Source: Paracoccus spongiarum (GTDB taxonomy: Bacteria; Pseudomonadota; Alphaproteobacteria; Rhodobacterales; Rhodobacteraceae). From it: a stretch of 64,000 nucleotides of DNA. The stretch covers positions 62,001-126,000 of the forward strand of contig NZ_JAVAMQ010000005.1 in NCBI RefSeq assembly GCF_030732095.1, read 5' to 3'. The notes below the pieces were generated by a model. That model had not been told where the DNA came from and ran no database searches. It was given only the letters and a program-made list of their open reading frames with translations. Shown here in pieces: positions 57,323 to 64,000 of this stretch. Every line of letters starts with the position of its first letter. Positions within the stretch are counted from its first letter, which is position 1. A program made the translations under genes and the position numbers.

Positions 57323-58666
57323 TCAGCCAAGCGTCGCCAGATATTCGGCCGACCACCAGCCGACATCATGTTCGCTGACATCGCGCAGCAGCACCGCGTG
57401 CCGGCGGCGGCGTTCGTTGGCGGTCATCTGCATCGCCCGCGCCATCGCCTCGGCAAGCTCGGTCGGGTCGTGGGGGTTGATGATCAGCGCCTCGGTCATC
57501 GTCTCGGCCGCCCCGGCAAAGCGCGACAGGATCAGCACGCCGGGGTCCGACACGTCCTGCGCGGCCACATATTCCTTGGCGACCAGGTTCATGCCGTCGG
57601 CCAGCGGCGTGACCAGCCCGATCCGCGCCTGCCGATACAGCCCGGCCAGCACGTTGCGCGGGATCGGCCGGTGGATGAAGCGGATCGGCGTCCAGTTCAC
57701 GGTGGCGAACTGGCCGTTGATGCGGCCCGCCAGATGTTCGGTTTCCTCGCGGATGTCGCGATAGGCCTCGACCGATTCGCGGGTCGGCGGGGCGATCTGC
57801 AGGAACGAGATCTTCTCGTGCAGGTCGGGGTTCTGTTCCAGCAGCAGCTGGAAGGCGCGGAACCGCTGCGGGATGCCCTTGGAATAGTCCAGCCGGTCCA
57901 CGCCGATCATCATCTGCGCGCCGGTCAGGCTGCGCATCCGGTCCTCGTCGGGGGCCGAGCGGGCCTCGTCGATGAAGGCGGCGGTGTCAATGCCGATGGG
58001 AAACACCCCGGCCCGCAGGTCGCGGCCGCACAGGCGGATGCGGTCGCCCTCCAGCGGCTCGATCCGCGACAATTGCCGGGCGCTTTCGGTCAGGTTCGAC
58101 AGGTCCCGCCGGGCCTGGAAGCCCAGAAGGTCATACTGCGACAGCCAGTCGAACAGCTCGGCCGGGTTGGGCAGCGCCGCGCAATCGGCGGGGCCGGGAA
58201 AGGGGATGTGCAGGAAATGCCCGATCGGCGCGGTGACGCCGCGCCGGCGCAGCTCCGAGGCCAGCGGGAACAGCTGGTAGTCCTGCACCCAGATGCGGTC
58301 GTCGGGCTGCAGATGCGGCACCAGCAGCTCGGCGATTCGCGCATTCACGCGGCGGTAGCCGTCAAGGTGTTCGGGCTGGATGCGCATCAGATCGGCGCGG
58401 CCATGGCACAGCGGCCAGAGCACCGAATTCGAATAGCCGAGGTAATAGGCGTCGAAATCGGTGGCCGACAGATCGAAGCTGGCCCGTTCGAACCGCGCGC
58501 CGGGATGGAATTCCAGCGCATCGCCCGGCGTTTCGACCGGCTCGCCCGAAAATCCGACCCACAACCCGCCCGAGGCGCGCAGCGCATCCTCGAGCGCGAC
58601 CACCAGCCCGCCCGAGGGATTGTCCCCAAGGGGCAGCCGGTTCGAGACGACGACAAGCCTTGCCAT
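57323..58666 (-). CDS. otsA: Trehalose-6-phosphate synthase OtsA
   Basis: GT20 enzyme making trehalose 6-phosphate from UDP-glucose and glucose 6-phosphate. 447 residues; opening 'LVVVSNRLPLGDNPSGGLV' in part (VSNRLP, GGLV), 'VQDYQLFPLASELRR' , 'HIPFPGP', 'GVDRLDYSKGIPQR' and 'PLADGMNLVAKEYVAAQ' are in place. The otsB gene lies 11 bases upstream on the same strand; together they synthesise trehalose for osmoprotection. Unrelated to the nas genes behind it. Confidence 0.96.
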   Translation of the reverse strand: MARLVVVSNRLPLGDNPSGGLVVALEDALRASGGLWVGFSGEPVETPGDALEFHPGARFERASFDLSATDFDAYYLGYSNSVLWPLCHGRADLMRIQPEHLDGYRRVNARIAELLVPHLQPDDRIWVQDYQLFPLASELRRRGVTAPIGHFLHIPFPGPADCAALPNPAELFDWLSQYDLLGFQARRDLSNLTESARQLSRIEPLEGDRIRLCGRDLRAGVFPIGIDTAAFIDEARSAPDEDRMRSLTGAQMMIGVDRLDYSKGIPQRFRAFQLLLEQNPDLHEKISFLQIAPPTRESVEAYRDIREETEHLAGRINGQFATVNWTPIRFIHRPIPRNVLAGLYRQARIGLVTPLADGMNLVAKEYVAAQDVSDPGVLILSRFAGAAETMTEALIINPHDPTELAEAMARAMQMTANERRRRHAVLLRDVSEHDVGWWSAEYLATLG

Positions 58667-58677
58667 GCTCGCCTCCC

Positions 58678-59403
58678 TCAGCCTGCCAGCGCGCGGTCGA
58701 GCCAGCCCGCCAGCGCCTCGGTGCCCGGCAGCCGGTATCGCGCCACGGTCTCGCCCTCGCCGATCTTGATGCCGAAGCCGCCGCGGGCCTGCGCCTCGGC
58801 GATCGCGGCCTCGTCGGTCAGGTCGTCGCCGGCATAGACCGGCACGCGCCCTGCAAAGCCGTCCAGTCCCATCAGCCGGGCCAGCGCGCCATCCTTGCTG
58901 CTGCCCTCGGGGCGCAGTTCAACCGCCATCTTCGAGGGTTGCAGCGCCATCCCCGGATGCGCCTCGGCCAGCCGCGCCATCATGTCCTCGACAAACCCGC
59001 GCAGCGCGGGATCGGCGCGGTAGTGCAGCGACACCCCATGCGGCTTGACCTCGACCAGAACGGCGGGATGCGGGGCGGCCAGGTCGCGCGCGGCGCGATG
59101 CAGCGCGGCGACATCCAGGTCGACCCCGTGAACCGCCTCGATCCGCCGGCCGTCCAGCGACACCTCGGCCCCGTGGCTACCGGCGATGGCGCCGGGAAAA
59201 TCGGGCAGATAGCGGCGCAGATCGGCAATGTCGCGCCCCGAGATCAGCGCCACCGCCCCGTCCAGCCGCTGATGCAGCCGCGCCAGCCTTGCGGGCAGCG
59301 CCTCGGGGACGGTGATGCTGTCGGGACGGTCGGAGATCTCGACGAGGCAGCCGTCGAAATCCAAGAACAGCGCGGCATCGGCGGGCAGGTCGGGCGGCGT
59401 CAT
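58678..59403 (-). CDS. otsB: Trehalose-6-phosphate phosphatase OtsB
   Basis: HAD-family phosphatase removing phosphate from trehalose 6-phosphate. 241 residues: motif I DFDGCL with D15/D17, motif II 'ISGR', and motif IV 'GDDLTDE' near 190. Motif I normally reads DFDGTL; here Thr is replaced by Cys, a small departure. Followed by otsA. Confidence 0.95.
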   Translation of the reverse strand: MTPPDLPADAALFLDFDGCLVEISDRPDSITVPEALPARLARLHQRLDGAVALISGRDIADLRRYLPDFPGAIAGSHGAEVSLDGRRIEAVHGVDLDVAALHRAARDLAAPHPAVLVEVKPHGVSLHYRADPALRGFVEDMMARLAEAHPGMALQPSKMAVELRPEGSSKDGALARLMGLDGFAGRVPVYAGDDLTDEAAIAEAQARGGFGIKIGEGETVARYRLPGTEALAGWLDRALAG

Positions 59404-59518
59404 CGGGCGGGGAATCCTTGTCGGCTGGAGGGTGGCGAAGGGGCGGCGCGCGGCGGGCCACCGTCCCCAACGCCCGATCGGGCTTCGGGTTCACCCGGCG
59501 CGCGCGGGCGGGACCGGC

Positions 59519-60148
59519 TCAGAACTCGACCCCCGCCTGCGCCTTGACGCCGGCGCGGAAGGGATGCTTGACCATCGCCATCTCGGTGACGAGGTCGGCG
59601 GCCGCGACCAGCGCCTCGGGCGCGCCCCGGCCGGTCAGGACCACATGCGTCATCGGCGGCTTTTCGGTCGCCAGGAAGTCCAGCACCGCCTGCACGTCCA
59701 GATAGCCATAGCGCAGCGCGATGTTGATCTCGTCCAGCAGGACCATGCGGATCGACGGATCGCGGATCAGCGCCTGCGCGGTCTGCCAGCCGGCCTCGGC
59801 GGCGGCGATGTCGCGGCTGCGGTCCTGGGTTTCCCAGGTAAAGCCCTCGCCCATCGCGTGGAACTGGCACAGATCGGCGAAATGGGTGGTCAGCAACCGC
59901 CTTTCGCCCGTGTCCCAGGCGCCCTTGATGAACTGCACCACCGCGCAGGGCATTTGGTGGGCGATGCAGCGCATGATCATGCCAAAGCCGCTGCTGGACT
60001 TGCCCTTGCCCGGCCCGGTATGCACGATCACCAGCCCCTTTTCGGCGGTCTTCGTTTCCATCATCCGGTCGCGGGCGGCCTTCTTCCTGGCCATCCTCGC
60101 GGCATGGCGGGCCTGCTCCTCGGGCGGCACGTCGCGGGTTGCGGTCAT
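59519..60148 (-). CDS. cobO: Cob(I)yrinic acid a,c-diamide adenosyltransferase CobO
   Basis: Transfers the adenosyl group to the cobalt of cob(I)yrinic acid diamide or cobalamin. 209 residues; P-loop-like HTGPGKGKSS at 43-52, 'FIKGAWDTGER', 'EGFTWETQDR', 'VLLDEINIALRYGYL' and 'HVVLTGRGAP'. AGGAGGTC precedes the ATG. Divergent from the riboswitch-controlled cobW-cobN genes, so it probably has its own control; the riboswitch lies on the other strand. Confidence 0.95.
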   Translation of the reverse strand: MTATRDVPPEEQARHAARMARKKAARDRMMETKTAEKGLVIVHTGPGKGKSSSGFGMIMRCIAHQMPCAVVQFIKGAWDTGERRLLTTHFADLCQFHAMGEGFTWETQDRSRDIAAAEAGWQTAQALIRDPSIRMVLLDEINIALRYGYLDVQAVLDFLATEKPPMTHVVLTGRGAPEALVAAADLVTEMAMVKHPFRAGVKAQAGVEF

Positions 60149-60199
60149 CCGTGACCTCCTTCGGCTTGACAACGAGGGGGCGCATGGCTCAGGTGAGGC

Positions 60200-60385
60200 T
60201 GCGCTGGTTCCTGTCCTATGACAGGCGAAGAGGGAATGCGACAGGCAACTGCCTGGAAGCAGCCGCCCCCGCGACCGTGACCGGAAAGGTCGCCCGATGC
60301 CACTGGCCTTGTGCCGGGAAGGTGGGCCGACCGTTGGGGAAACCCTGGATCCGCAAGCCGGGAGACCTGCCAGCGGTGTTGAGTG
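60200..60385 (+). ncRNA. Cobalamin riboswitch
   Basis: On the + strand: GGTTC with a hairpin CCTGTC/GACAGG, GAGGGAATGCG (60230-60240), GCAGCCGCCCCCGCGACCGT (60259-60278), GCCACTGG (60299-60306), CGGGAAGGTG (60315-60324) and the B12 box AAGCCGGGAGACCTGCC (60355-60371). These are the conserved elements of adenosylcobalamin riboswitches in their normal order. The downstream gene set (DUF1636, cobW, cobN) fits. Ends are approximate. Confidence 0.93.
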
Positions 60386-60454
60386 ACGGGCGAACGGGGT
60401 GTTTCGCGACCGGCAGGCAGGATGCTGGCCGATGCCGCCCCTGCCCGTCTGGCC

Positions 60455-60483
60455 CCCCTTTTGCCGCAACCGGAAAAAAGGGG
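60455..60483 (+). promoter_or_regulatory. Expression-platform hairpin covering the RBS
   Basis: CCCCTTTT (60455-60462) pairs perfectly with AAAAGGGG (60476-60483), and AAAAGGGG includes the Shine-Dalgarno bases of the ATG at 60489. This fits translational control by the upstream riboswitch. Confidence 0.6.
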
Positions 60484-60488
60484 CCGCG

Positions 60489-60851
60489 ATGCGCGCCATT
60501 CTGCACGTCTGCACCACCTGCCGCATCGTCGCGGCCGATCCCGACGCGCCGCGTCCGGGCGCGCTGCTGCATGACGCGCTGTCCTCGGCCGCGCTGCCCG
60601 AGGGGGTGGAACTGCGGGGCGTCGAATGCCTGTCGGCCTGTTCGCAGGGCTGTTCGGTCGCGCTGAGCGCGCCGGGCAAGTGGTCCTATGTGTATGGCCG
60701 CCTCGGCCCCGGCGACGCCGCCGAGATCCTGACCGGCACCGCCGCCTATGCCGCCGCGCCCGACGGGCTGGTGCCCTGGCGCGAGCGTCCGGCCATCTTC
60801 CGCAAGCAGAGCCTTGCCCGCATCCCGCCCCTTGGCCCGACACAGGACTGA
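60489..60851 (+). CDS. DUF1636 metal-binding protein of the cobalamin cluster
   Basis: 120 residues, thioredoxin-like [2Fe-2S]-type small protein: CTTC near the start (C8, C11) and a later CLSACSQGC. DUF1636 members are often found beside cobW and cobN, their role is unknown; metal or cobalt handling is a guess. First gene under the riboswitch. ATG at 60489; ends four bases before cobW. Confidence 0.85.
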   Translation: MRAILHVCTTCRIVAADPDAPRPGALLHDALSSAALPEGVELRGVECLSACSQGCSVALSAPGKWSYVYGRLGPGDAAEILTGTAAYAAAPDGLVPWRERPAIFRKQSLARIPPLGPTQD

Positions 60852-60854
60852 TCC

Positions 60855-61901
60855 ATGACCGACCTGACCAAGATCCCCGTCACCGTCATCACCGGCTTTC
60901 TGGGCGCCGGCAAGACGACGCTGATCCGCCACCTGATGCAGAACCCGCAGGGCCGCCGGCTGGCGGTCCTGGTCAACGAATTCGGCACGATGGGCGTTGA
61001 TGGCGACATCCTGAAGGGCTGCGCCGACGCGAACTGCCCGGCCGAGAACATCCTGGAGCTGTCGAACGGCTGCATCTGCTGCACCGTCGCCGATGATTTC
61101 ATCCCCACGCTGGAACGGCTGATGGCGATGCCGGTCAGGCCCGACCACATCCTGATCGAGACCTCGGGTCTGGCGCTGCCCAAGCCGCTGCTGAAGGCCT
61201 TCGACTGGCCGGCGATCCGCTCGCGCATCACCGTCGACGGCGTGATCGCGCTGGCCGATGCCGAGGCAGTGGCGGCGGGCCGCTTTGCCCCCGACGCGGC
61301 GGCGGTCGCGGCGCAGCGCGAGGCCGATGACGGTCTCGACCACGACACGCCGCTGTCGGAGGTGTTCGAGGACCAGATCGCCTGCGCCGATCTGGTGCTG
61401 CTGACCAAGGCGGATCTGGCCGGGCCCGACGGCATCGCCGCCGCCCGCGCCGCGATCGAGGCCGAGGCGCCGCGCCCGCTGCCGATCCTGACCGTGACCG
61501 AGGGCGCCGTCGATCCCCGCCTGGTCCTGGGCCTCGGCGCGGCGGCCGAGGACGACCTGGCCGCCCGGCCCAGCCACCACGACGGCGCCGAGGATCACGA
61601 GCACGAGGATTTCGACAGCGTGGTGATCGACCTGCCGGAAATCGACGATCCCGAGATGCTGGCCAGCGCCATCGCGCGGCTGGCCCGTGACCAGGGCATC
61701 CTGCGGGTCAAGGGCCATGTCGCGGTGACGGGCAAGCCGATGCGGCTGCTGGTGCAGGCGGTCGGCGCGCGGGTGCGCCACCAGTATGACCGGCCCTGGG
61801 GGGCGGCGCCGCGCCTGTCGCGGCTGGTGGTGATCGCCGAACATGACGCGGTGGACGCGGCCGCGATCCGGTCCGTGCTGCACGGGGCCGTGCCCGCCTG
61901 A
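60855..61901 (+). CDS. cobW: CobW GTPase metallochaperone
   Basis: 348 residues, COG0523 G3E GTPase: Walker A GFLGAGKT at 14-21, metal motif GCICC with C73, C75, C76, 'ETSGLALP' and NKxD-like 'LTKADL'. A His/Asp-rich stretch (HHDGAEDHEHED, about 240-252) suggests extra metal binding. CobW proteins deliver cobalt to the CobNST chelatase, whose large subunit follows; stop overlaps the cobN ATG (TGATG). Confidence 0.95.
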   Translation: MTDLTKIPVTVITGFLGAGKTTLIRHLMQNPQGRRLAVLVNEFGTMGVDGDILKGCADANCPAENILELSNGCICCTVADDFIPTLERLMAMPVRPDHILIETSGLALPKPLLKAFDWPAIRSRITVDGVIALADAEAVAAGRFAPDAAAVAAQREADDGLDHDTPLSEVFEDQIACADLVLLTKADLAGPDGIAAARAAIEAEAPRPLPILTVTEGAVDPRLVLGLGAAAEDDLAARPSHHDGAEDHEHEDFDSVVIDLPEIDDPEMLASAIARLARDQGILRVKGHVAVTGKPMRLLVQAVGARVRHQYDRPWGAAPRLSRLVVIAEHDAVDAAAIRSVLHGAVPA

Positions 61902-64000
61902 TGCATGTGGTCTTTCGCGAAAGCCACGGCCTCGACCGGACCGACACCCCCCATGATCCCGGCCAGACGCCAGCGGATCTGGTGGCGCTGTCGTTTTCCG
62001 ACAGCGATCTGGGGGCTTTTGCGGCGGGCTGGAAACGGGCGGCGGGCGGCTTGCCGCCGCTGCGGCTGTGCAACCTTGTCGCGCTGCGCCACCCGGTGTC
62101 GGTCGATACCTATGCCGAGGCGACGCTGGCCGGCGCGAAGGCCATCCTGATCCGGCTGATCGGCGGCGAGGCCTACTGGCCCTATGGGCTGGCCTCGGTG
62201 CAGGATCTGGCGCGGCGGCGCGGAATCGCGCTGGCCGTGCTGCCGGGCGACGGGCGCGACGACCCCCGGCTGGACGAGGTCTCGACCCTGCCCGCCGCGA
62301 CGCTGCGGGCGCTGCGCCGGCTGTGCGACGCGGGCGGGCCGGCGGCCGCGCAGGCCGCGCTGGCGATGATGGCGCGGGCGGCGGGCCTGCCGGCAGGGCC
62401 GGTTTCGGGCCGCACGACCCTGCCCGAGACGGGTTTCTACGACCCGCGCGCGGGGGTGATCGGGGCGGTGCCGGGCGATGGTCCGCTGGCGCTGGTCAGC
62501 TTTTACCGCAGCTATCTGGCGGCTGCCGATACCGGGCCGGTCGATGCGCTGCTGGGCGCGCTGCGCCAAGCCGGCTTCGCGGCCTGCGGGGTCTTTGCGC
62601 CCTCGCTGAAGGCGCCCGGACTTGCCGGCTGGCTGGCGGCATCGCTGCCCCGCGCCCCTGCGGTCATCGTGAACGCCACCGGCTTCTCGGCGCGCGACGA
62701 GGTCGGGCGCACCCCCTTCGACGGCTTCGACTGCCCGGTGTTCCAGATCGCGCTGTCCACCAACCGCCGCCGCGACTGGCTGGCGGCCGAGCGCGGCCTG
62801 TCGCCCTCGGACCTTGCCATGCATGTCGTGCTGCCCGAGGTCGATGGACGCATCTTCGCCGGCGTCGTCAGCTTCAAGGCTCCCGCGCCGCGCGACCCCG
62901 ACCTGCAGTTCAGCCGCTTTGCGCACCGTGCCGATCCGGGGCGGATCGCCGCCGCAACGGCACGGATCGCGGGCTGGCACCGGCTGGCCACGACGCCGCC
63001 GGCCGACCGGCGACTGGCGCTGGTGCTGTCCAGCTATCCGGGCCGCGACTGGCAGATGGCCCATGCCGTAGGCCTCGACGCGCTCACCTCGGCCGAGGCG
63101 GTTGCACGGATGCTGGCCGAGGCGGGCTACCATGTGCCGCCCGGCGCCGGCGCCCCGGCGTTGCGCGACGCGCGGATCGTCTGGCCGCTTGCAGACTACC
63201 TCGCCGCGCTGGATGGCCTGCCGGCGGGGCTGCGCGACGACCTGGCGGCGGCCTGGGGCCCGCCCGACAACGATCCCGACCTGATCGATGGCGGCTTCCG
63301 CTTTGCCGCGATCCGGCGCGGCAACCTGCTGCTGGCGCTGCAACCCGAGCGCGGCCACCGCGCGACGCGGGCCGACGAGTATCACGACCTGACGCGGGTG
63401 CCGCGCCATGCCTATGTCGCCTTTCATCTTTGGCTGCAATCGCAGGGCCTGCACGCGATGATCCACATGGGCGCGCATGGCACGCTTGAATGGCTGCCGG
63501 GCAAGGCCGTGGCGCTGTCGCAGGGCTGCTGGCCCGAGGCGCTGACCGGGGCGCTGCCGGTCATCTATCCCTTCATCGTCAACGATCCCGGCGAGGCCGC
63601 GCAGGCCAGACGGCGGCTGGGGGCGGTGACGCTGGGGCATCTGCCGCCGCCGATGGTCGAGGCGCAGACGCCCCCCGCGCTGGCGCATCTGGAACGGCTG
63701 CTGGACGAATATTCGACCGCCGACGGGCTGGACCCGGCGCGCCGCGACCGGCTGGTGGGCGCGATCCGCGACGAGGCCCGCGCCGCCGGGGTCGAGGACG
63801 ATCTGGGCATCCCCGCCGCCGCCAGCGCCGCCGAGGCGATCACCCGCATCGACCGCTTTGTCTGCGACATCAAGGAAAGCCAGTTCGGCGAGGGGCTGCA
63901 TGTCTGGGGCAGCGGCGCCTGCGCGGCCGAGGAACGGGCCGGGCTGATGCGGGCGCTGGCCGGGCTGCATGTCGCACCGGGGCCGTCGGGCTCGCCCGCG
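61901..64000 (+). CDS. cobN: Cobaltochelatase subunit CobN (3' end outside window)
   Basis: ATP-dependent insertion of cobalt into hydrogenobyrinic acid a,c-diamide in the aerobic cobalamin route. The frame is open from the ATG at 61901 to the right edge (about 700 residues of an expected 1200 or more). 'FYRSYLAAADTGPVDALLGAL' is the family start of the core (in part), 'FDCPVFQIALS' follows, and the chelatase motif HMGAHGTLEWLPGK begins at residue 522. Coupled to cobW. Its presence shows an oxygen-dependent B12 pathway. Confidence 0.95.
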   Translation, partial: MHVVFRESHGLDRTDTPHDPGQTPADLVALSFSDSDLGAFAAGWKRAAGGLPPLRLCNLVALRHPVSVDTYAEATLAGAKAILIRLIGGEAYWPYGLASVQDLARRRGIALAVLPGDGRDDPRLDEVSTLPAATLRALRRLCDAGGPAAAQAALAMMARAAGLPAGPVSGRTTLPETGFYDPRAGVIGAVPGDGPLALVSFYRSYLAAADTGPVDALLGALRQAGFAACGVFAPSLKAPGLAGWLAASLPRAPAVIVNATGFSARDEVGRTPFDGFDCPVFQIALSTNRRRDWLAAERGLSPSDLAMHVVLPEVDGRIFAGVVSFKAPAPRDPDLQFSRFAHRADPGRIAAATARIAGWHRLATTPPADRRLALVLSSYPGRDWQMAHAVGLDALTSAEAVARMLAEAGYHVPPGAGAPALRDARIVWPLADYLAALDGLPAGLRDDLAAAWGPPDNDPDLIDGGFRFAAIRRGNLLLALQPERGHRATRADEYHDLTRVPRHAYVAFHLWLQSQGLHAMIHMGAHGTLEWLPGKAVALSQGCWPEALTGALPVIYPFIVNDPGEAAQARRRLGAVTLGHLPPPMVEAQTPPALAHLERLLDEYSTADGLDPARRDRLVGAIRDEARAAGVEDDLGIPAAASAAEAITRIDRFVCDIKESQFGEGLHVWGSGACAAEERAGLMRALAGLHVAPGPSGSPA

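Noticed and set aside
60212-60227. CCTGTC-CTAT-GACAGG as a second lux-box-like site
   Set aside because: It is 2 bases too short for the spacing seen at 33190 and forms an internal hairpin of the cobalamin riboswitch at the expected place.

Overview
The window is a gene-dense, very GC-rich chromosomal segment of an alphaproteobacterium, most likely a Rhodobacteraceae member of the Paracoccus type. This is inferred from gene content and order (pepA-side lptF-lptG-lptD-surA-pdxA-rsmA run, DUF4167, prmC-prfA pair, a methionine synthase split into separate modules, Hint-domain and DUF6478-like proteins, ANTAR-controlled nitrate assimilation genes), not from a database search. No rRNA, tRNA, CRISPR, prophage or IS element was seen, and the only gene-free stretch above 300 bases (60149-60488) holds a cobalamin riboswitch.

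Layout. 1-7223: outer-membrane biogenesis operon (lptF partial, lptG, lptD, surA-like, pdxA, rsmA). 7254-12223: minus-strand DUF4167 protein, prmC-prfA, an agmatinase and an ETHE1-like metallo-beta-lactamase-fold hydrolase. 12346-13813: ribosomal operon rpsF-rpsR-rplI with promoter, structured leader and terminator. 13923-17817: homocysteine methyltransferase module and corrinoid-binding module of a split methionine synthase, with a radical SAM gene between them, then a YghU-type GST. 17826-20014: ilvC facing away from a translationally coupled pair of Lrp/AsnC regulators. 20219-25818: small periplasmic protein, AI-2E family permease, carboxyspermidine dehydrogenase/decarboxylase (polyamine synthesis), two Rhodobacteraceae-type hypotheticals. 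25824-29338: ilvD, phhB-phhA with a divergent Lrp regulator. 29333-35377: cardiolipin-synthase-like PLD protein, accD, folC, a Hint/EF-hand protein behind a perfect lux-box-like palindrome, zapE. 35509-44891: nucleosidase, ABC exporter, CAP lipoprotein, BON-LysM protein, acyl-CoA synthetase, then a small accessory group (alpha/beta hydrolase, GT61 glycosyltransferase, HNH protein), a DsbA-like oxidoreductase and a tiny secreted protein.

44919-57201 (minus strand) is a complete nitrate/nitrite assimilation unit: nasT-nasS, a leader RNA, nrtA-nrtB-fused nrtC/D, nirB-nirD, nirC, nasA. Nitrate is imported by the ABC system, reduced to nitrite by NasA and to ammonium by NirBD; NirC moves nitrite. 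The leader between nasS and nrtA holds two stem-loops with hexaloops of the A1/G4 ANTAR type followed by a strong intrinsic terminator, which fits NasT antitermination. 57323-59403: otsB-otsA trehalose synthesis. 59519-64000: cobO facing away from a cobalamin riboswitch that leads into DUF1636-cobW-cobN (cobN runs off the right edge).

A GC-rich palindromic intergenic repeat occurs four times (about 6292, 10204, 17877, 31852), three of them directly behind stop codons.
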